64,000 nucleotides of DNA from positions 3,162,001-3,226,000 of the forward strand of contig BJKQ01000003.1 in the NCBI GenBank assembly GCA_006538405.1, written 5' to 3'. The notes under the pieces are model-generated. The model was not told where the DNA came from. It made no database searches and saw nothing but the letters and a program-made list of their open reading frames with translations. Below are positions 1-12,019 of the stretch, in pieces. How positions within the stretch are numbered: position 1 is the first letter of the stretch; the number at the start of each line of letters is the position of its first letter. The translations under genes and the position numbers were made by a program. Origin of the DNA: Hansfordia pulvinata (lineage: Eukaryota > Ascomycota > Sordariomycetes > Xylariales).

Positions 1-1816
1 GACCTGGCCCTCTTTGAGGTCGCCATACGTCTCCAGCCCACTGTCGTTGCTGCTGGTGGGAGGAGCAGTTGACGTGGAACTCGACTTCTTTGGCAGCTTG
101 GCTGGGTCGTAAGGCTCGAAGCCGCACACGATGCCCTGGCTGCCGTTGCAAAGTTTTGAGGATAGGTCAAGGTTGACCAGCAGCACGACCAGCATGCCCT
201 TTTTGAGCTCCACCTTGCGGTCATACCGGTGCTCGCCCAGAGCTAGCAGCGAGTTGTCGTCCCGTCTCCGGTCGCCTTTTCTCTGGAGGTGTGCGTGTTT
301 GGGGACCCAGTCGAAATGGTCCAAGCACTGAAAAGAGAATTTCTCCGAGGTGAGCTTGTTAAAGGCCTCATCGTTGACCTTGCGGACCTCCTCGCGTGTG
401 CAGTAGAGTTTGGTGGCGTTTGCGACTTGGCAGGGGTGGTCGAGCAGCAGCTCGACGTCCTGAGGCGGCAGCGTATTGCCCAGCCGCACTGCCTGCAGGA
501 TTTTGATAAACTTCTCGTCGCTCTGGCGGTGGATCTGACGTAGCCAGAAGTGGTCGAAGTTGCACTCTTTCCAGGCCTTGCTCTGGAACGCCCACTTGTC
601 CTCGTCGTAGTAGACGCCATGCTTCTTGCACGTGTACGAGTCCTCGGACCGCTTGGCCACCAGCTCGTAGCCGCACTCGATACAGTGCCCAAAGGGCTTG
701 ACAGGCGGGAGCTGGTAGAAGTCGCCCGTGACGACAATCTGGACGCCACCAAAAGCCTGGCCCGAGCCGCGCGCTTCCTTCATGATGGCATTGAGTCGCT
801 CAAAGTGCAGGTTCTCGATCATGCTAATTTCGTCAATGACGAGCACGTCGGTGCGCTTCAGTCGCTTGCGCACGTACTTGCCGCGCGCATTACTGCGGAG
901 CTTGTCCAGAGGCAGCTTGTGGTGGTCAGGGTGCATGCCGGCATATGTCCAGGTTGTTGAGCCGTCGATCTCGAGTGCAGCGCGGCCCGTTGGTGCCACA
1001 ATATTGACAAACTTGCCCTGCGCCATGAGCCTTTTGGTGAAAGCTTTGAGAACGGTAGATTTTCCGCAGCCTGCCGATCCCGTGTAGAAGACGTTCCTGC
1101 CCCGGGCAATGTGATCCACGACTTCGGCCTGCTCGGGGCACAGGGGCGGCTCGCTGTTGCCCGGATCAGGTTTGACCGCCGTGGCGGTATCGTGCTGGAT
1201 GTTTGGCTGTGTTCCAAATTGTGAAGCCTTGAGATGCGCTGTCTCTGGCGCTTCATCGGTCAAACCCTCATCTTCGCTGTCGGGGATCTCGATGACTGCA
1301 TTCTTGCTTTTTGCACAACTCGTGCTCCCCTCATCGTCGCTTTCGGCGATGTCGATGACCAAATGGCCGGCTGGATTCGTTGCTTGAGATGACGAAGGTG
1401 CCGCCGGGACTGTCTGGGCGGGATAGCCCGTATGAGGGCGCGACGCAGTGGTACCCATCACCAAGTTATCACGGCCGTTGCTTTGCGGAGAAGCAGAAGC
1501 CGGGCCCCTCATCTTCCGGTAGGCGAGTTCCAGGTCCAGCTCATGGTCTGGCAGCGTGTGCAGCGGGCTGTGCCCCGTGCGTTGCCTTTTCCTGGCGCGG
1601 CTGGCCTCGAAGATCACGTCGACTTCAGGGAACTCATCCTCGGCAGACTCCGCATTGAATAATGGTGGGGAGCTCTGCTGACTTTGGGCGTCGACAGACA
1701 TCATGCCCGTGTGGGCAAATGATAGCGTCTGCAGCAGAGGTTAGCAACAACCAGGTGTCTTGAGTGAATACAATACGTACTTGAGCTGTTTTCAAGTCTG
1801 GTGGGGTTTCCAACAT
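1..1816 (-). CDS. PIF1-family ATP-dependent DNA helicase (3' end beyond window)
   Basis: 5'-to-3' superfamily 1B DNA helicase of the PIF1/RRM3 group, partial at its C-terminus because the gene runs off the left edge. The main exon is <1..1728. A 52-bp intron (1729..1780, GTACGT...CTGCAG, branch CTAAC) joins it in phase 0 to an upstream exon that contains an ATG at 1814-1816. The true first exon is uncertain: TTTGATTCAG just before that ATG could itself be an acceptor, and the next candidate starts are ATGs at 1704 and 1701. Visible motifs are Walker A GSAGCGKST (about 1054-1081), APTGRAA, Walker B VIDEISMI (819-842), the GDFYQLPPV motif III region, an IHRQ segment and NGSQGIV near the left edge. 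The N-terminal about 200 residues are acidic and disordered and hold two SUMO-interaction-like motifs. A Cys/His-rich insert follows motif III. No frameshift was seen in the 1.7 kb read. Family assignment is secure; orthology to a named gene is not. Confidence 0.9.
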
Positions 1817-4541
1817 CTGAATCAAATCGGGCTTGCGTGTTTTCTGGTTCTTTGCATCCAAACTCAAGCCACACTCTGCTTCTATCACGGAGCTTCCATC
1901 GCCGCGCGGATGCGATCGACGGGCTGGGGGCACTACAATGGCACCGACGCGTCAGGCCGGAACAGCGCAACGCGTTGAGGGGCAGCTGGGCACAGCTGTT
2001 TCTGTGCTAGCATGTACAGCTGATGTACCTGTGCACTCGTGCGGATAGTTGCATTTGCAGACAGCCGCTCTGACCCGCTTTCCAATCACTGGATACATGC
2101 AATCCCCCATACAGATATATGCATCGGCCCGGGAATCACGAAATTGACTGGTCCTTTGAACATTGAAGACTGGGTATGAGATCTCGTATCACGTACTTGT
2201 CCTGACTTGACAGGGTAGCAACACAGACGTCACAGTCGCCAGAACCGAGACATGCCAGCCACCTACATGTGCTGCGGACATTTGCTCACGCGATGGAGGA
2301 GCGACGTTTCAATTCGCCTGTCCCGTAAATGATGAAACTTTTTAAGAGTTATCCCATGTGCCCGCACGAGACCTGGACCATCCCGTCGAAGAGAAAAGGG
2401 TCAGCGATCGCACCCAGGGCGACTACTCCGAGTTTAATGTCTATGTCGCCTTAGTTCAGCATGATATGGAAGCAGCAATGAAGAGCAACCTGATGCGGCA
2501 ATATTCCCCTATCCGCTCCCTGAGCGAGCTAATAAGCCTATCGTCCAGCCCAGACCGATGTGGGATAGGTCTGACACGTTGTAGGCGCTATTAATAGTCC
2601 ATATTGATGTGGTGGCGGCTGGCACAGCCCTATCGAGCCTGCAGCAGTCTGGACTCCGCGCGGATGACAAGAGGCAGCCCAGTTCCAACAGGGGACAATG
2701 TTGTGGCCTAGAGGCAGGAACTACAGTTCAGCTGGTCAGCTACCCAAGGTCTGAATCGGTATAGTGGATGTGATTTCGCAGGCTAAAAGGTGAATCGGTT
2801 AGCTACAGGCTGGCTGGGGAGGGGTCGACTCGGACTCGACTGTCGCGAGCGACTGTCTTTGCGCCAACCCTCGTTCGAGGACATGGCGTATTCTACTCAC
2901 GCCGTCTTGCTCCCATGCTCAAGGGCGAAGCCAGTGTTGGTTTAGCCAGCCGCGGTGGCAGGATTGTTCCCCTTGCTCTTATTTGAGGGCACCGCCTTGC
3001 TTGGGCCGCTATTTCTGGCCAACAGGGGGGCAAGCCAAGGTGCACTCGTGCAAAAACTCCGTACTTGGTATGACGACACCACATACCCGAGTTCCTGGGG
3101 CTGCTGTTGATGTGCTTGCGCAAGTCCGCGAACGCTGCAGAGTTCTCGCACGAGATTTGCCGTCGTGATACTGGCGTCCCGAGAGATCGGCTCGACGTGG
3201 AGCTGCTGCTGGCAATGAAAACCCCAGAAGTTAGACTCAGCTTGGATAGTCGTGTGGCCCTGGCTCCCGTGTGTGTGCCAGGGTCGCCTTGTGCGCTGCA
3301 AGCGGGCATTGGGGGGCAGGCAGGGTCTTTCGCTGGCCTGGGGGCGCGCTAATCAAGGCATTCGAGATGGATGGATGCCAGCGGAGCAGCTCTAGCCGCA
3401 GGTGAGGATGAAAAGAAGCGCAGTGCTGCCTTTGGCATTCGAGGGCTGACAGGGACATGGACGCGCGGCGCATGCGGGCGCAGGCGGCCGTGTTCCTTAC
3501 AGCCAGCCTCCCTTGAGCTGCAGCGACGGCGATGACATACACGTGGGCGTGATAAGGGTGAAGGGCGAGATGAGATGAGACCTGACACGGCCAGCCGAGC
3601 ACCGGAGCATTCATGTTGGACGAACATGGACGTACCGTGGCGAGGCCGTTGCAAGCCCACATGCAGGTTCCACGCCTGGGACCTGGACCCAATGGATGTG
3701 TACCTAACTCGTAGGGATACCTGCTTCGTGGTGGATTCGGGTCTGCAAAGGCGCCAGAGAAGGCACCCCGCAGGTAGCGGTACTGAATGCAGCGACCCGT
3801 CTGATCTCGTCTACATAGTGGGTCCCACATGCGACCTCCCTCCCTTCAATGTTGGAGTGGATGGTACGGATGGGTGCGCAACGCAACAGGCAGGTGCGCT
3901 GGACAATGCCAAACGCTCGTGCGCAAGGCACGCCCTCGCGCTTTCCCATCTTTTAATCAGCTAGCAGACAGTGCAAATCGCTCTTGCCCTGGCGCGTAAG
4001 TCTATCTATTTTGTTTTTATTTTTCCAATTTTTCCACGGTCACTTTGGCCGTCATCGTCTTCACCTCATTGTTCTACTTTTTGCCCTCGAAGATTCCCAT
4101 CCCGCTTGGACTCTGCATCCCGTCCATTCGGTCCAAGTACCTGGGCCACCTTGCGCCCTTAACCTCTCAAAATCCCATCCTGGCCCTGCCCCACTGCCCT
4201 GCATCCAACATCCCAACGTCGAGCACGTCTCTCTCCATAGTGTAATACAGCTCCTGCCACTCAGAGGCCTTATCGCACGTCGCCCTCTTCTTCTCCCTCT
4301 CCCGGCTAATAGAGATCGCCACGCAGCCGGAGGGTCTCCCTTGCCGTTCTCCCTGACGTCGACTCGAGGCTCTGCACCAGCGCTCTCTTCTCATCACACT
4401 CTGCGCGCGCGCCGTCTCGCACCGCACACCGCGCATTCGTACCGCCTCCGCAGCGTCCAGGTCTCCGCTTGGCAGCCCCGTCTGCCCCATTCGCCCGTCA
4501 ACAACTCTTCCATGGGGAGCGGGTAAAGAGTCACTCACAAA
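1817..4541. other. Intergenic, 2.7 kb
   Basis: No convincing gene in either direction: the long open frames have random-looking composition and no recognisable domain or splice pattern. The last about 550 bp (3970-4541) are strongly pyrimidine-rich on the plus strand, beginning with TTTTGTTTTTATTTTTCC. They probably form the promoter and leader of the membrane-protein gene that starts at 4542. Confidence 0.6.
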
Positions 4542-7276
4542 ATGGCGGGGGGCTCCGGGAACGCCGACCGCGGCGTTGACTTCCTGCCCTCAACCTTCTC
4601 TCCTTGGTCAACCTACCAGCCCTTGGACTCGGAGCACGAGTACGACCCAGCAAACATGGGCGCCACCTCGGACGATATTCCCCTGTCGCCGCCTCGCCAT
4701 GTCGAATCCAAGAGCAACACCGGCGCCCCGCCTGCCTCAACATCCATGGCCTCGGCCGCCCACTCGGACGTTTCGCCCATGTCGCCTCCGCCTACGAGCC
4801 AGCCCGGAAATGCTGCCCGGTCCGAGGTCGTCTCGCCCAGCTCTCCTCTCCCCAGCGGCCAGCAGAGCGGAAGCAAGACGCGCCAGACGAGGTTTGTCGA
4901 GATGCTTAGAAAGTCGGTCACGTCGCCTCTCGAGCGCGTCACCAACAACAAGCCTTGGGGACAGCAGGCCGACGTCCGAGCTCAGCCGGTCAATGAGGAG
5001 GACGAAGACGACCATGAGCTGCTTACGAACAAATATAGTGCGACCCCCGATACCCCTTGTCTGACCGCTACTGACCACGCGCAGCTCAACCGCCCACCGG
5101 GTGTAGCGCAAGGCGCGATGTATATTCTGGCCGCTGGACATGGCTCTTCATCACCATTTTGGTTCTCTCTTTCTACTCTACCATCATGAGCGGAATCTGG
5201 CTTGTCACCTCCATCTACCAGCCGCGATACGGGAGGGGGATTTCGTCGACCCAGGGCGAGGGAGTGATTGTGCCCTCAACTGCGTCTCTTCTGTCGACTC
5301 TCTTTGCCAAGACCATCGAGTTATCCTTTGTAACGGTCTTCGTTGCCTTTGTTGGCCAAGTCCTAACGAGGAGGGCCTTTGTTAGGCGGTCCCGCGGCGC
5401 CACATTGGCCGAGATGACCATGCGCAATTGGGTCATTCAACCTGGCTCGCTGTTGACGTACTGGGAAGGCATCCCATACGCCGCCGCCACGTTCCTCGGT
5501 GCTCTGACTCTAACCGCGTCCCTTGCTGCTCTTTTCTACACGACGGCCTCAGATGCTATGATCAGCCCAAAGCTGAAATTCGGAGAATGGTTTCCACGGG
5601 AGATGCAGGGAATGGTGCAGGCTTCTTATGCGAATCCCATGTTCGTCGAGGCTTCCTGCACGACGCCTATCGACGCAAACTTGGATCCCATCGAGGGGCC
5701 CGCTTCTTGCCTCGCCGTCCAATACTCCGGCCAATCTTACCACAACCTCTTGGGCTTTATGAAGGAATGGCGCGACATCCACGTGAACGGTACCTCGTCG
5801 AAAACGAAACTCAAGCAGCGACCCAACGGCAAACACAGTTTGTACGACAACACCACAATGGTCTCTTCATGGATCGAGACCGAGTTTGGAGACCCTGCCG
5901 CCAGTTTCAAGGACCACGATCGAATCATCAACAACGCTACGCTGGCAATGCCTCATGCGAATGTGTTCAGCGCATCCACGGACCCCGTCAACGGCATTCT
6001 CCAGCCTCAGGACCTGTCCGGTCTTGGAGAGTATGCCGTGCGGGCCAGCGTCGTGGCACCAACCGTCAACGTTCTGTGCGCCAACGTCAAAAAGTCCGAG
6101 TTGGATCCTCTTGTTTACCTGACGTGGCCGAACTCGAGGCCTGTCGTGAATGCTGATCTGGGCGGGTTTGTGACGGCCGAGGAAGACTGGCAGGACGATG
6201 TGCCTGTCGCTAGCGAGAAGGAATGGCTGAACAAGACAGCCATGGATGATGTCTTTCGCTGGGGAGAGAAATACGGCCGTCGTGCTCCAGTCTTCCAACT
6301 CTTCCCCACAGACTACAACATCATCACCAATACCACCGTGGTGGGTTCCGACGCGATATATCTGCTCGTCAAAGCCAACTCGACGCGAACCCCTGACTAC
6401 ACCATCTGCGAGATGCGCTCTTGGGCGTCGGCCAAATGTTCGACCCGATTTGACATTTCCGGCACCTCGGGGGGGCAGATGCAGGCCCACTGCGAAGACC
6501 CAGATGACCCCGATGCCTACCATCGCCTGTTTCCAGACGTCGTACCGGAACCATCCATCGACTGGAAGAACCTGGCTGATGCGTGGCGTTTGAGCATGAA
6601 TCTCGACGCTGGCACTCAGAACGCCAACTCTTCCAATGCCCGCCTCCTGGCCAACATGATCCTCACAAAGCCTGCCCTCGAGCCATTGATGCCCAGCATG
6701 GCTGAGGCGCTGGCCGTGTACGCGTCCTCGACCCTGGTCGCAAGTGCACTATCAAGCACATTCAGACATTACTGGGACTATGCCGCGACCCAGTTGGACC
6801 CAGGAGTCCGTGAGACCTTCAGTGCGTCACTCCGGACTCAGGAGTACACGTCGTCATACGAGGCCAAGTGGCAAGGCGTCTTTTACGTCGTCCTTGTCCT
6901 TGTCTTCGTGATCAACCTCATCTGTCTCTTGTACTTCCTTCTGCGCCGCGGGCTCGTGACCGACTACACGGAGCCACAAAACCTATTCGCGCTTTCCGTC
7001 AACTCGCCGCCCAGCAACTCGTTCCATGGTAGCTGTGGCGATGGGCCGAATCTCAACGAGATGACGGTTCCTTTCCGCGTCGGCTATTCGCAGAGCACGA
7101 ACCACTATTATTTCGAGGAGGCAGGGGCTAGTGCTGCTGCGTTGAAGAAGGGAGTCAGCACTGGTTTGCAGCCCATAGCGACTGGTGGTTCGGAGATGTC
7201 TTTGAATGGCGGGGGGAGGTTCCGGAGCAGTTATAACAAGTTGAGCAAAAGCCGGGGGCGTGGTTGTAACTTGTAA
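4542..7276 (+). CDS. Fungal four-TM membrane protein, function unknown
   Basis: Two exons, 4542..5037 and 5085..7276, split by a 47-bp intron (GTGCGA...GCGCAG, branch CTACTGAC, phase 1), give 895 aa. The splice is supported because it restores a continuous first membrane segment (RRDVYSGRWTWLFITILVL) that neither open frame holds alone. Residues 1-180 are Ser/Pro-rich and cytosolic-looking. Three hydrophobic segments follow (about 183-206, 235-260 and 295-318). A long presumably extracellular domain of about 470 residues comes next, with several NxS/T sequons and a few Cys. A fourth membrane helix (FYVVLVLVFVINLICLLYFL) precedes a tail of about 120 residues with LVTDYTEPQNLFALSVNSPP. I recognise this organisation and the post-TM4 'TEPQNLFALAVNSPPS'-like stretch from uncharacterised Pezizomycotina proteins but know no function. 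Transport or surface sensing are both possible. Confidence 0.85.
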
Positions 7277-9686
7277 GCATATTCAGGGAATAGCAAGGCG
7301 TTTTGGTCATTTGGAACTTGATGAAATACGGGACATGAGATAAGGGGCCAAGGGTTGAGAAAGTGTCACCGATACCTTGAGCTGGAACATGGCCTGATTG
7401 ACGATAGAAAACGATAATGGGAACGGGCACTCGTGATTGCCATTGTCGAGCGTTCTGATTGGAGTTGATCAACAGCTGCGGTGATTTGCTAGCAGTTGAC
7501 CCAGCTCGGATCGCCCTTGAAATCGGAACGCCACCAGGAACGCTCAATACGAGGGCACGTATGGATGGCGCCACTTCCGTGGAAGCCCAGGGCATGGCCA
7601 AGAGCGAAGGTTTCAGTGGAAGTGGGCGGGTAGCAAGACGAATGAATCTATGCGAGGTAAGAAATCCCTGGGCTGAACCAATCTTGCACATTCGGAGACG
7701 CATCGTCCCAATAGCGGCGGTCGTCATGTTCTCCCCACCCCGCGACGAAAAAGGCATCTGGTGGACCCGCCACACGAGAGACGGCCTGTCGTTCAGGGGC
7801 TCAAGGTCGACTCCGCCGCTGGCCTCGTGGGGGCCTTGTTTCCGCCTTCTGCAGCCAAGCCGGCTTCACACCTAAGGACGGCACATTTCCCATGTGCCGG
7901 AGGGGCGCTGGAACGAAGGCGAGGGGGCGACGGGAAGGGCCCCACCAAGCCGCCCCTGGCCATTGAGGCAAGCCAGTAACAGTGAATGGCAGTGCCTGGT
8001 AATGTTCCAACTGGCACAGATTGCCCCTCGGGCACCAAACATCATGCTATATTAGTTCGACGGCATCGCAGTTTGCAGTCATTATCGAGTCTTGGCTTAT
8101 CGGGACCCGGAGCTGGACGCGGGTGCACGGGCAAGCTCAACGGGCCCGAAAGACCACGACGCGTAGATCTGACTCCTCCCCAGGATGAGCCAGAAGCCGG
8201 CACAGCCAGGTCGGAAACTTGTGCCGCGCTTCTGTTTTGGCGAAAAGAATCACTCTGCTTCCTGCCTGGACTTGCGCTGTGTCACGCCGAGGCTGGAGGC
8301 TCACCAAGGAGAGCAGTCGCCGCTCCGATCCCGACGGTGGTCTTGGTCGGTGCTCTTGGCCATTTGTGCCACGACCGGCCCCATCAGCCATGGTGTGTGT
8401 GTGTGTGTGTGTATGCCACGCCCGACATCCCAGCTGTGGTATACCAAGGCTGGCTGGCACATTTGGGCAGGACAGGGGCGCGCACCCTGAGGACCGGGCG
8501 GTTTGCGCCACCGGGCGTCGGGGATCAGATGCCTCATCCGCCACCCAGATACCCGTCGGGCCTCTTTCCCCTGCGGTGTGGCGATGGTGTCTGGAGAGGG
8601 TTCCACTTTATTATCATCACCCGAAAGCCCCCAAGGTGAGTAGAGTACCCACAGACGATGCGTGGGTGGGTAGGTGCGTGCGTACAGACGAGCCCGGGGC
8701 CTTGGACCGCCGGTCAACTTTGAGACGTTGAATCGATGTCGGAACGGATCCATGCAAACGCAATATTGGCAGCGAGCTCAGTAACGGCCCCTGCCAAAGA
8801 AGAAAAAAAAGGAAATAAAAATAAAGAGAAAAACCCCTTGCGGCGGGTAGCTAAATGAGGGCGCGCGGCGGCGGCGGGTTATCTGATCGGGGAGTGGTGC
8901 TTTTTTTTTTTTTTTTTGCCACCACGAGCAACCCCCACCCGCCGGCCGCGCCCCGAGCAGCCTCAGGCTGATAGAAGCTAGGAAGTCACGTGGAGTCATT
9001 GGTCTCTCTTCCCCATCTCGCCGGGCGATGCTCAACGAGGGCGCAGATCGCAGCGTAACACCGAGCAGCGGGGTGTAAGCCCCGATGTGCCGGGCCGCGG
9101 TATGTGATCTCGCGAGGCTTCAAACCCAGCCATGAACGGGTCCCCGAGATAGGTGGGTACACGGCTACTTGACCCTACCTGGAGGCGTTTGATAATCGCA
9201 GCTGCGCGGTCGTTTTTCTCCGAAGCTGCGAAGCCCATTGTTCCTGGCGGGGGTTTGCAAGGCTCTGGGACGGACGAGGGCTGAGGCGCATTGGACACTG
9301 CAACTTGGTTTTTGGTTGAGATGGGGGGGGGGGGGGCACTTGGTCTTGAGGCGGGATTGCAGGAGATGACGATGGGCTTTTCTATTTCTCTGTCTTGTAG
9401 GCCAAGGTATGCTGCCCAGCAACTCTTGATATGTTAGAGTGGCTTTCTATTCTATCATTTCTATCCTTTCTATAACTCTTAGAGACCGGCGGGCGAGCAT
9501 TTCGCAAAAGCAGTGAGAACGCGAGAAAAAAAAAGAGAGAGAGCGGGCTGGGACTCTAGGAAAAGACACTTGGGTCCGCGTCCCAGGGATTTTGTTTTGC
9601 TTTTGACGGGGGTTGGGGTTCAGATGGGAAGCCAGCCAACCAGCCCCAGTTCAAAGTAGAGAGAAAAAAGACACAGTCTCTCTCTT
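7277..9686. other. Intergenic, 2.4 kb, with simple repeats
   Basis: No supported gene. It contains a short (GT)n tract at about 8394-8412, a T17 run at 8901-8917 and a G14 run at 9323-9336. It lies between the 3' ends of two convergent genes, so it should hold both terminators. I could not identify a distinct poly(A) signal with confidence. Confidence 0.55.
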
Positions 9687-10248
9687 TTAAGACGCCACGG
9701 GGGGCTTCCTGTTCTTGCCCCAGCAGTACTTGTTGTTCGGGTACGCCACGTCCGGTCCTAGGGGGTTGACGTGACCGGAGACGGTGCCGCAGTTGGGGCA
9801 GCCCAAGCCCAGCGCTTCGTGCAACTCGACCGAATCCGTGCAGTCGCTGTTGTCAGTACAGTGCTCCAAGCACGCGGCCCGGGCGAAGATGGCGGCGCCG
9901 GAGCGGGGGCCCCGCTCCGCGGACCGGGCCCGGGCGGCGCTCTGGTGCTGGGCGGCCCGGCCGAAGAGGCCCATCTCCTCCTTGTCGTCGACGTGGATCG
10001 TCTTGAGCACGTTCCCGCCCGCGCCGTAGCTGATGATCTTGTCGCCGACCATGTCGACGTGGCCGCGCGGGTCGCTGTACTTGGCCATCTCGCGCTCGGC
10101 CTCGTCGGCGCTCATCTTTCCCCAGCGCTGTTTTTTTTTTTTTTTTGGTTCGTTAGTCGGTGGCCTTGCTGTGCTTGTTGTTGTTGCAAAAGCAAGGATG
10201 GGGGTAAAAGGGGGAAGGGGGTTTGGTGAGAGAGCAGAGATGGGTGAG

Positions 10249-10344
<96 letters not shown>

Positions 10345-10489
10345 TGTGTGTGTGTGTGTGAGGGAGCCCAGAGAAAGGGAGAGGAGGACTTACAGCTTCC
10401 AGAGTGCTCGCTTCGGTGTCCAGGGGCTGCGCCAGGGAGAGGCCGGCGAAGACGGTCAGGAAGAGACCGGAGACGAAAGAGGTCTTCAT
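9687..10489 (-). CDS. Small secreted cysteine-rich protein (effector-like)
   Basis: Two exons, 10394..10489 and 9687..10127, encode 178 aa. The 266-bp intron (GTAAGT donor, CTAAC branch, ACAG acceptor, phase 0) is unusually long because it carries a (CA)9(CT)45 tract. Residues 1-20 (MKTSFVSGLFLTVFAGLSLA) are a clear signal peptide. The mature protein is charged and Arg/Ala-rich in the middle. All six Cys sit in the C-terminal half, in the pattern ACLEHC...DC...LGCPNC...YCWG, consistent with three disulfides. No enzyme motif was seen. Size, secretion and even Cys number match fungal candidate effectors or small secreted proteins, but that is inference. A TATATATA box at 10618-10625 lies about 130 bp upstream of the ATG, with a 14-bp minisatellite between them. 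Both exons are intact. Confidence 0.82.
10253..10360. repeat. (AG)45(TG)9 compound microsatellite inside an intron
   Basis: Ninety bases of perfect AG (10253-10342) followed directly by (TG)9 (10343-10360). On the sense strand of the secreted-protein gene this reads (CA)9(CT)45, a giant polypyrimidine tract between the donor (10393) and the CTAAC branch site. Array length in an assembly is unreliable, so the true copy number may differ. Confidence 0.95.
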
Positions 10490-10505
10490 TGTGGCTTGTG
10501 GGTTT

Positions 10506-10582
10506 GAGGATGTTGGAGTGAGGATGTTGGAGTGAGGATGTTGGAGTGAGGATGTTGGAGTGAGGATGTTGGAGTGAGGATG
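10506..10582. repeat. 14-bp minisatellite, about 5.5 copies, in a 5' leader
   Basis: Unit GAGGATGTTGGAGT repeated five times without change (10506-10575) plus a partial copy. It sits between the TATA box at 10618-10625 and the start codon at 10489 of the secreted cysteine-rich protein, so it is probably transcribed as 5'UTR. The unit is not a multiple of three, which fits non-coding sequence. Confidence 0.9.
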
Positions 10583-10617
10583 CTGAGCAGTGAGCAGAAC
10601 ACGGGGACGAGGTCGGG

Positions 10618-10625
10618 TATATATA
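10618..10625 (-). promoter_or_regulatory. TATA box of the secreted cysteine-rich protein gene
   Basis: TATATATA about 130 bp upstream of the start codon at 10489. Confidence 0.6.
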
Positions 10626-12019
10626 GGGGTATACGTGATGCTTGCCAGCAGAGTGCAGACCCAGAGAAGCCTCGAGTCTACCCACCCAGGTCGGCGCACA
10701 GCCAGAACGGCAGCAAGTCCACCGGCAGTGTGAGGCAGTGATCGCGGCTCACGGCTCACGATAGCGGCGGTCCAAATTCCAAGAAGGCGGCGGCGAAGTC
10801 CTGAGCTGGACCCTCTTCAGGCTTGCCCCCGGCCCTTCGCCGGCCACGCCAAGCGGCGCCGACATGCGCAGCAACTGTTCTATGAATAAATGAAAAGTCG
10901 CTTTATAATAACCCACCTGCTTTAGTAAGATCGACCCCAGTTGGGAAAGATCTCATATGAGCTCACGGCCAACCTAAGGCTGCGGGGGGGGGCGAGAGGT
11001 CTATGCTCCATGGCAAGCCGCGGGGATATCTTATGGCTACCATGTCTTTCGCCGCCGCCTTTTGCTCTCCAACCCAACCCGTGCTCTCTTCGTTTCATCA
11101 GTCTCCTTGCTGGTATCACGGACTTGCTGCTGCCTCAGGCCGGCCCGTGGGGTCTGATAAATAGCATCGTTGAGGTCGGCGATTGACCCCTGCCTGGCAC
11201 ATCCCTGTCTCGACAGAGTGAGCCGCAGTTCTCTGTCGTCAGTGCGCGCCCGCCCGCCCGCCTCGCCAAGATTCCCGGGAGTCCTGGACTGACTGGATGC
11301 ATAGTTCCTCCCGCCCGTGGCCCTTGCGTCCCGCGGTGGCGAGCGCCTTATCGGTCCTCAGTTTTCAGCCTCCCAGTGCTCCCCGGCATCGGGTTCCCCT
11401 ATCGCTGGGCCCCGCCATGAGATACATCTGTGCAGGGGCGCAAAGGTTCGCAAATGTTCCCTACAAAGTGGGTACCTATCTAGAGGCCGAACCGCCGGCT
11501 AGTGACTTGAGGGTAGAAATGTCGGAGGGGCGTTGTTGGTACATAAGGAGGATAAGAGAAGAAACGGAGAGGGCGACGAAGAGAAACGAGGGCCAAGGTG
11601 TACGCTCTCAGCATCTCCTCTCCTTATCAAGGACATGCAAGTCCACGCCGCACGGTAGGTGGATCATAATGCACGCGTGGCTTCCTGGGAGTGGCAAGGA
11701 TTGCCAACGATGAAAAGCATTGCTGATAAGAACCAAGCTACATACGTGCAACGCCGGTTCCTATACACCGTACATGTATGTACATGTAAATAGTTGTATG
11801 CATGTATCCAGATGAGAACAGCCCCACAGAAACACCACCGAAACCCAACATCATCAAACGACCCGAAACTCGACATACTTGGTACAGAATATCCCAAAAG
11901 GCAGACCTCTAACGTCCAAATAACAAGATTCAACAAGACAAAAAAAAAAAAATCGACCCTCACAAGAGATCCGCCGTCCTCTGTGTGACGCTGCCACAGA
12001 CACCAGGAAGTACTCAGAC
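10626..12019. other. Intergenic, 1.4 kb
   Basis: No supported gene. It includes an A-rich run at about 11940-11952 and a GGTACCTATCTAG motif near 11470 that resembles the other AGGTACCT-type motifs in this window. It separates two minus-strand secreted-protein genes. Confidence 0.5.

Noticed and set aside
3237..3830. 197-codon minus-strand open frame
   Set aside because: It starts at a non-ATG codon, has random-looking composition rich in His/Arg/Pro/Ser, no domain, and overlapping frames of similar length in other phases.
10223..10507. Open frames encoding (RE)n or (LS)n across the AG repeat
   Set aside because: They are produced by the dinucleotide array inside an intron, not by a gene.
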